Shown: positions 1 to 13,487, numbered from the stretch's first letter. The stretch is 64,000 nucleotides of DNA from Powellomyces hirtus (GCA_025526995.1 JAHLKG010000003.1:496001-560000), one strand, 5' to 3'. Program-made: numbers and translations. Notes: generated by a model from the sequence alone, not told the origin.

Positions 1-34
1 AGTTGGGCGAAGCGGCAACAGAGAAAATGCTTAC

Positions 35-159
35 CTGCACGACGAGTATATGCTGCCAGAGCGGTTACCGCAGGTGCACCGGCAGAGCGCATCAACTTGT
101 GGGACATATGCAGCGAGCAGCACGACGGCAGCTGCGAGCTTTGCAGCAGAGGAGTTCAT
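35..159 (-). CDS. Small secreted Cys-rich protein, first exon only (partial)
   Basis: The ATG at 159 opens a classic signal peptide: a short polar start (MNSSAAK), a hydrophobic stretch (LAAAVVLLAAYV) and a likely cleavage after VDA. The mature part begins LCRCTCGNRSGS with closely spaced cysteines. The exon ends at a good 5' splice site (TGCAG|GTAAGC, GT at 33-34), in phase 2, so the rest of the gene lies left of the window. A Cys-rich N-terminus right after the signal peptide occurs in small uncharacterised secreted or membrane proteins of fungi, but too little is visible to name a family. Secretion is inferred from the signal peptide alone. Reading upstream of this ATG is open but lacks coding character, so the later ATG was chosen. 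Confidence 0.55.
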
Positions 160-704
160 TATCGTGTGTTGCCGTGAGTGGGAAGATGAGGAGTAAGGAT
201 ATTTCTTTCTGTGTTGGAAAGGCGGGGCCGCGCGCGGCAGGGGGCAATAAAAGCAAAAAGAGTTGGGGTAATTGATTGTAATGTAAGTGGTTGCGTAATT
301 GATGATTGATGACCGCACCGCCAACCAACTTCAAACTCTTGTCATAGCCCAAAAAAATTCCCAACGGAACGAAAACTGTTCGTGGACTCTGCAGTTTTGC
401 TTTTCGATCCAATCCTCCGTCAGTCAGTCAATCGCATCGCGTCGCACATGACGACATGCATTGCTAGTGTAAGGTTGCTGAAGTAACCGTAAGATGTAAA
501 TCACATGCTCGAATTGGTGCTAGTCCTGCAGCTAAGCCCCTAGAATTCTATGCGGCGACTGCGATAATCCCGGTGGAGCTATCGATAGTCTTTAGGGGGT
601 CCGCTGACTTTTGGCCAGGGACTGACTGTATTTGCATCGCACGATGATTCTATTTCTAGTGTGATCCCCAAATTCCGCACTATGTAACTACGAAAATGCA
701 CACC
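160..704. other. Intergenic: upstream region of the secreted-protein gene and 3' flank of ELP2
   Basis: Both flanking genes lie on the minus strand. The stretch should hold the promoter and 5'UTR of the left gene and the ELP2 3'UTR and poly(A) region. I see no convincing ORF, tRNA or repeat. Confidence 0.4.
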
Positions 705-3700
705 CTATGGTAATGGAAACGGAACTGTAAACAGTCTGACAGAGTGGTCCTCGCTACAACTGGCTAGCTGCATGTAAATAGATCCGCTATCCGTGTTGCT
801 TTGTGAAGGGCGAGGTCGCCATGCCAGCGCTTTCACCGTGGCCACATGGGCGTTTCTGGTGCAAAATTCGTTAAATTGCAAATACCACGTAAACATGGAC
901 GCGAGCTAAATCACTTACCCAACGTAAATTGGATCTGAGAATGACACCAAATTGGTGTCGTATGATGCGGTGTACATAAGGATAGATCCATCTTCCAGTC
1001 CCAGAGCCAAAACATATCTGCGATATGATAAAATGTCACGAACTATAGCATAAGTACACAGCTGCGGTAACAACGAGACAAAGCGTAAATCATCTGACGC
1101 ACCGATCTTGGACAAAATCTGGAGCGAAAGCTACCGCCGTCACGCTTTCCTCGAGCTTCAGAGTCGCGATATTGTTGCATGCTGTTGGATCGCTCTCGCC
1201 AGCAATCCACAGCTTGACAGTTTTGTCTCGGGAGCCAGTGGCAAACATACGGCCATCATGGGTCCACGCTCCACCCCAGATGATCCTAGAATGCGCCTTG
1301 GGGTTGTGTGACAATAGCTCGTAGCTTTCCCCATTTACTGTATGGAATATCGCCCAGCCACGGTCACGTCCGACGGTAAGAAGGTAGCGATCGTCGGGAG
1401 AGAACACGATCCCGGTGACCGTCAAGTTGTGAGCAGCGAGGGGAAGAGAAACTTCCTTCCAGGTCTTTGTTGACCACAGCCGAACTGAGGCATGCTCCGC
1501 TTTGGCAGCCTTTGCGGTGCAGATTACGTTAATGACAGGGAGATCTTCTCTTGCCCACGCGTTGTGTCGCCCACCTTGCAAGCTGAGGCAACAAAGTTGC
1601 CATTATGGCTGGCCGCCACACTGACAATCTCGTATCCGTGGCCATAAAGTTTGTTGACTTCTGGCCACAACGTGTGCTGCAACAGATGTTGTTCGAAAGG
1701 GGGCTGAGTCATGGTGTCAAGGAATGATGTCGGTGTGCTGGCCACAGCGGTATAGGCAGAGAGGTTCCGGAAGTCATGCGCTGCGGCAGCTTGAGTGACA
1801 TCGCCTGAGTTTCACTTGTGAGCTCAAGATAGCATTGCGCAGAATTATCTGCATGGCACAATCTCACCTTCAAAGACCGCCTTGTTAGACAATCCCAGGG
1901 CTGGTACGCTTGCACCTATAGGTCTTTGTGCAACTACTTCCGCTGATTCATGCTCTCGCGTCAGAGCCTCCAGTGACTGGACAAACGTTCTTGGAGCCTC
2001 AAAGACCCGCAACACCTAGTAGCAAAGCCGCATCAGAAGAAGAGCGCGATGGGCGATCAAGAATTATGCTAGAAGGAACGATACTTTTTCGTCAGCGCCG
2101 CTGACAAAGCCATATGTGTGAAAGAAAGCCACGCAGTGCAAATCATATCCATGTATCTGGGGCCGCGCAATCTCATGCCACGTGCTGATATGATTCCGCT
2201 TCCATGGCGCTATGAGACGTGTCGTCTGGTCCATGCTTCGAGACCAACAGGTTTAGTGGGAAAGTCCGTATTCCAAGTCTGTAAGAGTGAACATACCTAG
2301 TGCTGATGATGAACTTTCCGGAAGGGTCCCACCGAAGATCTTCAACGGGTGCCGTGTGACCGCATATAGCCACTTGGGGATTCCATTCTGGAGATGGGCA
2401 GATCGTTAGCGCAAGGATGCCTATTTCGGGTTTGATGTCCAATGTACCATTCCGGTTTGATTCTGCCCACACATTGATCGCCCCGTTATATCCATTTGCA
2501 ATAATATAACGGCCATCCGGGCTGAAGAGTCCTCCGTAGAAGCCAAGAGTACTCCCTCCGATCTCCCCCAATCGAGCCTATAACTACTTGTCAGAGAGCT
2601 GCTAGAATTCGGGCGAGCATATGTCCTCCAGAAATACCTGGTTGACCCACGTCTCGCTCGAGTGATCCGGTTTCCATATCATGATGGACTTGTCAGCTGA
2701 TGCGGATAACAAGGCCATTGGCTGTGTATAACTTTTTGCGCTTTCTGTGGGTCACAAATGATCAGCGCCACACTCCCTTTTAAATTCCCACGGAGACTCT
2801 CACCGTCCAAGACAGCGGGTTGCCACACTGCGCTATGCACCCAGTTGTCATGTGCCATGAGCAACGCGTCAAACATGACAGAGAACGTGTGTTTGCTGCA
2901 CACTGAAAGTCAGAATTGCCCTTACCACACAATACATCTGACATACTCACCTGGAGTCAACCTCCACGTGCATCAAATGTGCCTTCGTGCTCAGTTGCGC
3001 GTCGCCGTCGTCACTTAATTCAAATGTCAGCCACACGTACAGCTTGGGGATTCATACGAAATGGGGCGTACAGTCCTGCTTCCGCCAGCGCGTTCTTCAT
3101 CTGTGCCGTGAAATCATCGGCAGCTGGTTCTTCTGTGGTTCCATCGTTTGAAGACTTCGCGATTTTCCAGAGTCTGATGTATTTGTCCTGTGATGCGCTG
3201 GCGACCATTAAATCGCCATCTCGGAAATGCTGGTTCCAAGTGGTGTCAGATTCGGCAGTGAATGTCGCGATTTCCACCGAACGGATCCAGTCCGAATGAC
3301 CTTGCAGCACCACCGCTTTTGAGAACTACGAGTACTATGGTGTGAGTGCGCGGAACAACCTTTCTTTGGTGCCATTACTTACCTGCTTATCTTTTGATGT
3401 GAAAACAGTGAGCTTATTGTCGGTCCCACCACTGATAAGAATCGGCACTGACAACCCGGGGAGAAATCCGAGGGCGAGACACAGGGGATAGCGCGCGCCA
3501 ATTGAAAGCACCTGTATGCAGCTGACAGTATCATCTGGAATGCAAATGTTAGATGACAGGTCAGGGATTGGTAATACATCGGATCAAATTACCTTCCGAC
3601 GAGCTTTCGCGTCTTTCCCACATTCGTATGGTGCCATCAGATGCCGCGGATGCAATGAGATCGGTATCTCCGGAAATCTCACGTCCTCTCGCTACAGCCA

Positions 3701-4232
3701 GGCACGAGACGCCTGCGACGTGGCCGCTGAGGACGGCAGAACAGCGCCACTCCTACATTTCCTTACACTGAGCGTTTCATACTCTGCGTACTGAATGGCA
3801 CAGAAGCCAGCAACCCCCACCTTTTGCGGCCCTGCTCTTTTCCAGACTCTTAGCGTGCGGTCGGCCGAGCCAGAGACCAGGCCGACGTCTCGCTGTCCAC
3901 ACCCGGAGCCTGACAAGCAACAACGTTAACTTCTGACCATAGGCCGCAGTGTATGAAACGTGGTTTACCTCTTTTGATAAAGCGCACACAGTTCACTCGA
4001 TCACTGTGCCCTGACAAGGTGCGCACAACTCCGCGAGACGTGGGGTCCTGTTTGCGAGTGGAGGTTTTCAACTTTCATATTCTACTCTGAAAATACTGTA
4101 CCCAAGACAAACCTGTGGGTAATACAGGGCCACGAGTCGGCTTGCCGCATATGCCACCAGACCGTCAGCATCGCAATCCGTAGCTTGGCTGACTCGATTG
4201 CAACCTATTCCAATGTAGTCCAGGGACGCCAT
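705..4232 (-). CDS. ELP2: Elongator complex subunit 2 (WD40 protein)
   Basis: Elp2 is the WD-repeat scaffold of Elongator, the complex that starts wobble-uridine (U34) modification of tRNAs in the cytoplasm. The gene is spread over at least nine exons. Exon 1 (4113-4232) encodes [13 protein letters not shown] and ends in phase 0. Later exons give WD repeats: [97 protein letters not shown] and SRDKTVKLW. The [15 protein letters not shown] block near the C-terminus is typical of Elp2. The last exon ends [13 protein letters not shown] and stops at 705. One intron (about 3750-3816) separates VWKRAGPQK from [11 protein letters not shown]. Length and order fit the roughly 800-residue family. It starts 217 bp from the divergent gene at 4450, so the two probably share a promoter region. 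Confidence 0.9.
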
Positions 4233-4449
4233 TATGTGTACAAGGGATGGCGTCAAAAAAATGACAGTATTCTGTTTGGGCATTGACACCGCACGCTGGG
4301 CCAATTCTGCTGCGCTTTGTGACACCGACATTGACTACACACACGTGACCTTTGTCCTTTTGCCTGCTTGGCCCACTGTCTGTTTCTCGCCGAAATCCGT
4401 TGCGAACCGACCGAGATCGATTGTCCGAACGAGCATAGACCCTGCAACA
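4233..4449. promoter_or_regulatory. Divergent promoter region ELP2 / bS1m
   Basis: These 217 bp lie between two start codons facing away from each other, so both transcription starts must fall here or close by. No clear TATA box is visible. The reading frame of the right-hand gene is open through part of this stretch, but the residues have no coding character, which supports the start at 4450. Confidence 0.4.
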
Positions 4450-5511
4450 ATGAGCCAGAGCTTCGGCGCCCTCTTTAGGTGCTCCTCATTTGCCTCCTTG
4501 GTTCCTCCTCTTCTCACCTCGTCCCAGGCTGCTCCTGCAGCGGCAGCGGTAGCAACAACCACCACGCAGGCACTTTCAGCACCCCGCGCTGCCCGTCAGA
4601 AAGGAAACTGGGGTTTGAAGCAGTCGCTACCGTCCCACATAATCGATGAACACCCGAGATATGTCTCAGTATCGCACCACGACCACCCATGGACCAAGAG
4701 CGTCAAGTATGAATCAGCTTCCGGTCAGGTGGAGATGATCAACCGATGGGTCGAGCTGGTTCCCCCAGAATCGGAAGTGCCTCCAGCAAGGGCCGAAGCT
4801 CTCGCTTCATTCGTCAATGACACCGATGTCGGTCGCACTACCGATGATGCTTTTACCAGACCCCGGGAATTGGAGACCATGTCCGCAGAAGAATGGCGGA
4901 AAACCGTCAAGATGGCTCGAGAGCGCAGTGGGGAATTCTCAAAGCTCGAAGGAGCGTCCAGAACTCAGTGGGAAGACTTCCTCAACGTTGGACCCGAACC
5001 TGCGCAAGCGTCGACACATGGCCCACCGGGCGTACCTGTCCACCCGCCCACATACACCGTTGTCCCTGAAACAGAGGGCCAGCTGACTCAGACCATCGTC
5101 AAGGGCCGTGTGCTCAACAGGCTGATGAATCAATCGGGTCGCTTCTCGATCGGCGTTGCAGGAATTGTTGCATATGCTCCTACGCTCACTGCGGACAAGG
5201 GATACACCGAAGCCAACAGAAATCAACTGCAGGACTTCGTCGTCCAGCATGCTGAGTTTGACGACAAGGCCAGACCTTCGCTCATCCTCAACCCGTACAA
5301 GCCCCGGAGGACTATAGGGATGGTTAATCCTCTGCGCCCGCCGAATTCTTCGTCCCCATCGGCTACCGTCGACCGTTTCGCCAACCGGTCCTTTTCGAAA
5401 GAACTCCAAGCCGAAGCCGGGGAGGATGTACCTGCTCCCTCCTCTTCAGAGAAATCCAGGTCATCCGAGAACATTCTTGTCATCCTCGCCAGCATGGCTC
5501 AGAAGAAGTGA
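4450..5511 (+). CDS. Mitochondrial small-subunit ribosomal protein bS1m (Mrp51-like)
   Basis: A single-exon protein of 353 residues. It starts MSQSFGALFRCSSF followed by an Ala/Ser/Thr-rich stretch with few acidic residues, as expected of a mitochondrial presequence. Around residue 55 it has KGNWGLKQSLP, matching the G-[DN]-W-G-L-K-x-x-L-P signature of the fungal Mrp51 family. Further on come HPPTYTV and KGRVLNRLMNQSGRFSIGVA, resembling the family's C-terminal block (HPP...VxGRVLNR...GVAGIV). Mrp51 is a component of the mitochondrial small ribosomal subunit and in yeast helps translate several mitochondrial mRNAs. Assignment rests on these short motifs; another mitoribosomal protein is possible but less likely. 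The in-frame ATG at 4234 was rejected because it would remove the presequence from the N-terminus. Confidence 0.72.
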   Translation: MSQSFGALFRCSSFASLVPPLLTSSQAAPAAAAVATTTTQALSAPRAARQKGNWGLKQSLPSHIIDEHPRYVSVSHHDHPWTKSVKYESASGQVEMINRWVELVPPESEVPPARAEALASFVNDTDVGRTTDDAFTRPRELETMSAEEWRKTVKMARERSGEFSKLEGASRTQWEDFLNVGPEPAQASTHGPPGVPVHPPTYTVVPETEGQLTQTIVKGRVLNRLMNQSGRFSIGVAGIVAYAPTLTADKGYTEANRNQLQDFVVQHAEFDDKARPSLILNPYKPRRTIGMVNPLRPPNSSSPSATVDRFANRSFSKELQAEAGEDVPAPSSSEKSRSSENILVILASMAQKK

Positions 5512-5715
5512 TCGCTCCTACACGAGGCGGCTAGACCGATATAGTATCTGACTCATCCAGGATAGTATGGCAGGTTGAGAAGCAGCGGTGGCGCATGAGA
5601 GGCCATGGATATAGATTTGATCAAAGGATACACCAGATCCGTTCAATTGGTCTTAATGAAATTCAATGTAAATACAAGTACAACTCAAAAATTATCGAGC
5701 ATTAGATGAAAGACT

Positions 5716-8700
5716 CTATATATACATGTCAGGTGGAGGGGGCGGTGAAGATGGGGGCATCACGAGTTTGTCTCTTCTCAATGTGAGGTTTCGGAGCTGC
5801 GGGGATGCGACTTTAGGAAGCGGTTCTGCAATGGACGATGGATCCAACAGGGATGAAGAAAGATGCATGGCGGTCTCTCTGTGTCCTCCTGCACCGACTG
5901 TGGCTGCGGCTGCGGCTGCGGCTGCTGCTGCTGCTGACTCATCGACGATTAGGAGCTCGCCTTCCAGCATCGTCTCAAGGAATTCCAGGTCGGGCTTAGC
6001 GAGCGCATAAGTGGATTGATATACCTGACGGCTGATGGAGCTGAAGAATGGCTCGAGTTCGCGTTTGTCAGATATCGTCCGCATCAGAAGAATTGGGCGT
6101 TGTTTTGGGACGCTGTTAGCGGTCTTATCATAGCGCATGCCATCAGTGTGTTTGCTGGAGAGGTTTGATATGCTGTCAGGTGGGCCGCCGCTCCATGACA
6201 GGTGGAGTTTGTCGATCAGAGCAATCGGTCGGTTTGTTATCGTTCGACTGTCGGGTAACGACTCCAGACTCTCTGTAACAAATATCCATTGGTGCCTAGG
6301 GCGAGAGATTGTTAATTACTTGAAGCGGCTAGTGAAAGCGAAGGGACTAGCAAATAGACATACCATTGGAAAGCTTCGATCTGCAGCACAAGAACCATAT
6401 CCAAGAATTTGCAGGCAGCCAGGAAAGCGGCTGTATCGGCAGTTTTGTCCGCATCGCTTGAAACAACGTGCCGTTCAATCGTCTGTATCTGTTGAGGTAG
6501 CCATTTTCTTCAGCAAGGACAATTCAATGTCACAGAGATGATGCCAAGCCTCACCAGTTCAGTTAGCATCGTCGGCCAGAAGTTTGAGAGATGATGCGAG
6601 GTGACTCTACAGAGCAGAACCCGTAGACAGAGGTACGCCTTTCGATAACAGCTCTTGTCAGCCACCGTCGGGGAGCATGCAATCTTGTGCTCGCTTACCT
6701 CAACAACCATAGGTCCGGAGCCGGATTTGAATATATCGACCAGTTTTTCTTGTATACTCGGCAATTTCGGGACGTACTGATCGGTAGGTCCGCTGAATAT
6801 CGCGAATGATAAACGCCGTACAGACTGAGCTCTGATCATTGTCTCCTGCTCTTTTGACATGAAAAGGGTGGTGGATGGAACAGCCGATATTCGTCCAATG
6901 ATTTCGGCAACTTTTTCCTTATCAGACGATAAGATGGCTTGCACGATGGTTTGCCAGCTGCGGCTTGCCGGCAAACCCATTTCGAAGAACTTGGGATCGA
7001 GAAAACCATCCCATGCTTCTCGACGCCACGCTTTCTGCGCCCCCGGAACTTTCGCCATGGCACTCAGAAGCTCCAGTGTGGGGTTCAGCCGACTCTTGAC
7101 ACTACTAGCAGCAAAAATACCACAAGGAAGGCCAAGTCAGCTCACCGATAGTAGATAGTGATATGAACTAAACAATAAACAAACCTTTGCTTGTTTCGGA
7201 AATGCGGTGTTATTATATAGTACACCATGTTTGAGAGGAGTACGAGCATCTTGTCCTGGTCATGGAGGAACTGGCGCACCTTCGGAACAGCGTGGCTGGC
7301 GAAGTACGATATGATCTAGAAAAGGGAGTAGAGTTTTACGACGAGATTTGAGACGCATCTTCCTCATCTTCGGCTCACCTCGTGAACATTGGCCTCGTCG
7401 GTGTCCTTGGCAGATCTTCGCTCGACTTCAGGCAATCCCAAGTCCAGATTTTGACCGTCCAACGATTGTTTACCAGGTGTCTCTGATAGAACGTCAACAG
7501 CAAGTTGAGACCCGTAAAGTTCCAAATGCCACTCCTCAATCTGTTGCACAAACCAGGTTCGGGTGCCAAGTCCGGTGTTTGTGCGGTCTTGCGCCACAGT
7601 CCTTGGTCGAACGCTTTCCCGGCAATGAGTGTGCAATAGTCGCACACCTTCTGATAAAGCTCTTCAGCTTCTCGATGCATGCGTTTTTCTTCCGGACTTT
7701 GAAGCGCAGCCAATTCAAGGATATAGACACTGACAACTCTACATTCTTACGGTGAGCATTTTGCAAGGTTGTACGAAGACGTCTGTAACTCACTTCAAGA
7801 TCGGAAGATACAAATGCCGATAATTGGCGGTCTGCGTGCATGCGTCCCTTGCCAATGCGGCCACGCCAGGCCAAGTTTCACTGAATCCCTCAGCTGGCAT
7901 CCAAAAGTTTGCATACTTCTCCAAAAATAGTATCAGCGACACATCCGACCTAGGGAGAGGTATCACGATGAGATCGGTGCTCCAACAGGCCAACTGTTCT
8001 GGCTTCCTGCTTTTGAACTTACAGAGTCCTCGATTTGTGTATAGCTCGCTTGATTTGCCCTCTCTGCGGCGATGCGTCCGCCAATACACGCTCGCGAATA
8101 ATCTCAACGATGGTATTTACGATTGGGCGAGGTCCAGAACCGTCGATGGACTCGATCATATCAATGGTCACGCGTGGCATCGTGCCCTATTCATGCGTAC
8201 TGTTCAGTACCTTTCCACAGACAAAGACAAAACCGAACTCTCAACAAGACGTACATCTTTCTCATCGATGCCCTTGATTTCAGCGATCCACACTTCAACA
8301 AGACTTTCCAACGTATCCACTGGATGCACTTTGTATGTTGCGTTCAAGAATCTCCGCACTCGGTACCAAATTCGCTCCTGAACATGAGAAAACGACGCTG
8401 CCGATGTGCCACTATTCTGACTGGCTTTGTCCGCACTTGGGTTTGCAAAATTCAGACGCTCTTCCTTTCCTTCGAATATTATGGATAGCTCTTGCAAGAT
8501 CCGGAAGATTCTTGGTAGCATGTTGAGGACTGTTTCCTGCATCTTTTGCTGCGCAGTTTCGCCTTCGCCACCCTTCTCATCTCCTCCGAAAACGCTTGCT
8601 ACATAGCCCGTCAAGAATCGTAAGCCTCCTCCGATAGGCTGAAGACCTTTGGAGGCGTCTCGATCCCCGGTGTTCTCCCCTAAACAGGACGAGACCATCT

Positions 8701-11700
8701 TCTGAAGTCCGTGCAGCAAGACGAATGCGTCCTGTTCACACCACGCCGGGGCCTCTGCCTCGAGGGCCTTGGTTGAGGATTGCGTTGACCCGTTCCGTAG
8801 GACTTGAGCAGAGCTCGACATTTGAACATGATATCGTGTCAACTCAGTACATATGCTTTGTATGACAGGTAACAACAAACGACGAAACGAATTGCGCAGA
8901 AATGGCAGAGAAGAGAGGATGAAGTCCATCCAGTGTTGCAACACCCGGCGATTGGAAGGGGTCGACACCGCATTCAAAACTGCCCTTACGAAGGCAGGAG
9001 AAGAACCTTAAACACGAAGTGAGTTAATTGGTTGATGACTGCGAACCCCTGAATTGCTGAATACCTAATGATCTGAGGCGAGGAAATTCGCCGCTGGATC
9101 TCACTTGTTGGAGATTCCCGGAACTGTTCCCGGCAGGTGATTTTGCGGGGGAACTCGGAATATCCCTTGTGCCTGCATCGCTCTTCCTTGGTTTCGCCCC
9201 AACCTCCTGCAACGCGCGCTGCGGACCTATGAGGGCGGTGATCGCATGTAAAACCTCTAGGAGCATGGGCTGCAGATCCAATCTCCTCAAGGCGATGCAG
9301 AGAAGCAACTTCCGGATGGCGATGTTTTGGGTCACCACAAGAAGATGATAATTCATGTGGTCTGAGCGAGTTAGAATCACTTGCAAGAACTCTGCGGCGT
9401 GTATCTGAATGCTTTCATTGAAAGCCCCATGGGCTGCGTTTCCTGGAACTGCGCGTTGCTCGCTCTCGATGTACCTAGAGATCAAGAGTTAGTTATGGCA
9501 TTCGCCACGTCAGCCAAATGCACGATGCACCCACCGTAGACTCAGGATCATGAGGAGTTCACCATAGGTGAGCCGTTGCGACGAGACGTGGTATTCTAGA
9601 ATCAACATCTCAGCAAGTGGACTCTCGCGATTACGGTCATCGCAAATTTGTGTACCTTGATCCACCCACTGAATTGCCTTCAAAAAGTCATTCCGTTTCA
9701 CTGTCGCTGTCCAAATGGATTTCAGGAAATCTCGGTCGCCAAAACGCACAGCCCCTAGTAGGGCTTTGAAGGCGTAGTCTGCTTGGGCTTCATTGAACGG
9801 AGTAAGATATTCGTAAACGTTGATCTCCTCTCCATCAACATGGGTAATAGATGCTCTCCTGTGGATCGACTCGTGGAGCAGAATATCTACGAGCGGATCC
9901 ACGATCCTGATGAATGATTGTTTGTTACGACTCATTCTGAAAATAGACTCAGTCATTTTCCGTACCTAGTGTAAGTTGCTACGTAATTTCGCAACCATGT
10001 CTCGCCACCACGCCGGATGGTTGAGTCTCTACTACGCAGCGCGTCCAGCAGGAGAAACAGTGGTCGGGAGAACGCAACATTTGTTTCGTGTCCGGTGTTT
10101 TCTGATATGAATGCGCGTCAGCCGCGGACAAGCACCCAGATGGTCGAGAGCTTCGACATACCAGACAAGCGCCAAAACACCCCGAATCTGTCAAAGTTGC
10201 GCAGCTGCTCGGTAGATGAGCCAGTAGACATGAGCTGAGCTATTACTTCCTCGACAATGTAAGGACTGGACACATCGCTCAATAGCCAAAGAAGCTCCAC
10301 TGCACGTGATTGATACGCTATATGATCGGGGCTGAGGCAGTCCCATAGCTGCAACGGACAAATCTTAGCTTCGAGGTCCAGTCATTTGAATAGAACCATT
10401 AAACATTACCTTTACAACTGCCGATCGGACATTCATATGAAACTCAACAGGACGTGGTATTGGGTAGCGCATACTTGAAAACAAACTTAATAGGCAGGTA
10501 AGCGCCGCATTGAGGATTGGAAAGGTGACAGTCTGATCGTTTCCATATGAGTTAGGTTAACAGGAAAGAACGAAGCCAATACTACCTACCTTATAGCAAA
10601 GTGTCATCAGCGGGCCGAGCCATATTGGTGGTTCTGCGGACAAGACGAAAGGAGATATCGGGTTAACCCCATTCAACGCTTGCGCTTCAAATTGCTGTTC
10701 TCGATTGAGAGGGTCGAGGTTTGCTGAAAGGGTACATATTGCTTCGGTTAGCTCAATGAACGAGCTCTGCGTGTCTCGAATGAACCGGGCGTTGTCGCTT
10801 GCCAGTCCCTGCGTCTGCTCCAGCAACATCAGGCGAATGATATCGGGAAGTAGTTGTAGCAAGTCATAGAAAGCAGATTGCATGACGTGCTTGCCAACTC
10901 TCTGGCTGCTATTGTGAAATCTTACAACCAAAGCTTCCCGATTGTCTGCAAATGTGTAGAAGGTATCGATGTTTGAGAGGATCTGCTGAGATTCAGAATT
11001 GATGCCTTCTTCATTTCGGGGTTCGGTTTTGGATACCGCGGGGGACACTTCTATCTCCGTTAATGATTTTGTCTGCGTGACCATCTCGGCGGTGGCGTCT
11101 ATGAAGTCGTGTAATGGCCACGAATGTGACAAAACCTCGACATTCAACACAGCACCGATCAAGTTGCTTAGCCGCAGCAGTGTGGGCACAATAGCCAACG
11201 ACGTTGAGAGACATGGAAGAGCCTAAATATGGCGCATCGGTTAATTGGCTAATGTATCTACGGGTTCGACATGCGCTGACTTACCAGAAGGTGTGCCACT
11301 ATCGCTTTATACAGGAATGGAAAATGGAGGCGTTGGGTTTCTTCATCGTGCCATTTGAATTCAGTGATCATAAATTCAATCACTTGGCAGCCCTAGAAAT
11401 GATATAATTTAACAAAACGCACCTGAGCTTGATACAAAACGCACCATCTCACCTCTATCCCCTCCAAACCGCGAGACGTGATATTGTGTATAATGTTATA
11501 GCACTGCTTGAAGATCAGCGATGGATCCACCATGTCCATAAACATGATTGCGGTTTGCATGAGCTGAAATATGATTGAACCAGCCGTCAGCGTAACGAAA
11601 CAAGTAGTCTGAAACGATATAAAGAGGTACCTCGCTTGTGCGATTATCCGAGTGAAGGGTGTGCTCTCGCAACGACCAGACTATGTCTACCAACGTGTCT

Positions 11701-13487
11701 TGCAACAGCGGTTGGCCAACTTCCGATTTGTCCAGGAGCGATATCAGAATTTTATACGGCTTTGCCAATTGATTTGCATCGTCATCAGTGATGTAGAAAA
11801 TGGACTGGAAGAAGATCATTGGTCAGAGCCAACAACTTTTGGTACAGCGAAAAGTTCTTACCTTCAATGCGAGTGCCAAATCCTGGCGCGTCTTATCGCT
11901 GAGCTTCGTGCCTTCAGATGAGTCTGCATGTTGAACCGCCAATTAGCTCGTCCTCTTTTTTGTGCCCGTTGACATGCTTGTCTCACCAAGAAGCCACGCG
12001 TAGAGTCTCCTATTCAATGACATATCTTTCCGCAAGACCACGGATACTGCTGCTTGCAGCACCAGGGTCAAATCAGAGTCTTGATACAGACTGCATTATG
12101 AGTGAGCTTGCCGAGGATCAAATTCGAAGAGGATCGTCAGGGGTTGCCTACCCGTATTTCAGCGGAAAGTGAACGACGAGGAGTTCCAGCCCTCCTCTTT
12201 GCACTAAGGCAATCTCATCAGTCAGTACGGCCGACAACGCCCTAGCCAGCAGTCCCGTTTCATTCCCAAGTACAACGGCCACATCTGCTTGCGGCTGTTA
12301 ATGAAAGAATGCGATTGGAAAGCCGACTTTGACTACTAACCTTCAGCGGATGAAAGTTTGGGCATTCTTTTGAGGAGATAGTTCACTGCCGCCAACCGGA
12401 GATGTGGGGTAGATATCAAGGAGAGCCACAGACAATGATAGAAGTATCCCTGACCGACAGAACTAGATAGCGAATCCAGTAAAGTTATTCCCTGCAAAGA
12501 AGTGTCATCAGAAGGAGGACCGCGTCAACGTTCCATGTCTTCACTTACTCGAGAGAAGAATTCGCCGTTCTCCTCCTCAAGAATTGGCAGTATCGCCAGT
12601 ATCAAGCCCTTGAGACACGACTTGAGGCGCGGTCCCAGTGGCAGGTAAAACTTTTCGTAAATTCCGAGTACCAACGGCTTTAAACGGGGATGCACTCATC
12701 AGCCTTCAGATTCACACAAAGACGATATGTGTTGACTTCTCACACCTTCAAGGTGGTTGTAGAGTTTTGCAGGAATGGGAAGAGACCGTGCGACCACAGG
12801 GGCAGATCTTCCGCCATTTGTGAACTCTGAAACCAGCCCAACATTGCATAAACATCTGGAATCATGCCAAGCTGCAAACAAGTCAACACTCTTACTAACA
12901 CCAGATGCTTCAAGGATTATGGCATATATCTCTATGGTCTTCTGATGGACACCCGCAGGTAGCGCGGGGTTCAGACACTGTGCCAAGCGCTTCGACAACA
13001 CCAGTTTTCGGGGTATAACAGTGTGCATCGGATAAGCTTGGAGAGTCTGGAGTCCTCGGATGTGTGAGCGCCAATGTGTACAAGAGAGCGAATATGCAAT
13101 GCTGCTGCCAAGCAGCTTACAGCACAAGGAGAAGTGCTGATTGGACACACACCTTTGCTAACCGGGTCAGAAATCCGATAACGTCTGCCCATTCGCTAAT
13201 GGTATCAAACGATTGCAAGATCTTATCAACCGCTTGGACATAGCGACGATACTTTGGGTCCCTCTGCAAGTCTGAAATACGAGACCAACTTAATCGCTCA
13301 TATACACCACCGGAGAAACCACATATTTCTTTGACTGTTGCTTCAGCAACATAGCAAGCACTCTAGAACACCAACCATGTGCGCTGAGTGACTCTGCCGA
13401 GTCGGTAGTCGTTGTGGGGCTGAACTCTGTGGAGCCGGAACATCTGATGCCAGAAGAGTCATTGGGCAGACCAACAGAATCGGCCAT
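5716..13487 (-). CDS. DOP1: Dopey/Dop1 family protein
   Basis: Dop1 is a very large leucine-zipper-like protein that binds the flippase Neo1 and Mon2 at Golgi/endosome membranes. The gene covers 7.8 kb with many short introns. The first exon begins [13 protein letters not shown] at 13487; the next holds the family N-terminal signature [16 protein letters not shown] followed by [14 protein letters not shown] (about 13150-13290), which is diagnostic. The middle carries [18 protein letters not shown] and [11 protein letters not shown], also typical. The C-terminal exons contain [27 protein letters not shown] and [19 protein letters not shown], the conserved Dopey C-terminal domain. The last exon (5716 to about 6138) has a run of eleven alanines and ends in Ser/Pro-rich sequence. 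Exact exon borders were not all worked out. Presence of both N- and C-terminal signatures shows the gene is full length. Confidence 0.9.
5902..5936 (+). repeat. GCN/CTG-type trinucleotide tract inside DOP1
   Basis: A tract of ggctgc and gctgct units. On the minus strand it encodes the alanine run in the last DOP1 exon. Mixed codons at one end and pure gcagca at the other suggest an old tract with a younger expansion. Confidence 0.75.

Noticed and set aside
3595..3909. Apparent frameshift in ELP2 between VWKRAGPQK and the next WD repeat
   Set aside because: A short intron (GTGGGG to TGTAG) joins the two parts in frame, so no mutation is needed.
5898..5940. CRISPR-like or satellite array
   Set aside because: It is only the trinucleotide tract coding for the DOP1 alanine run; no array with spacers occurs in the window.
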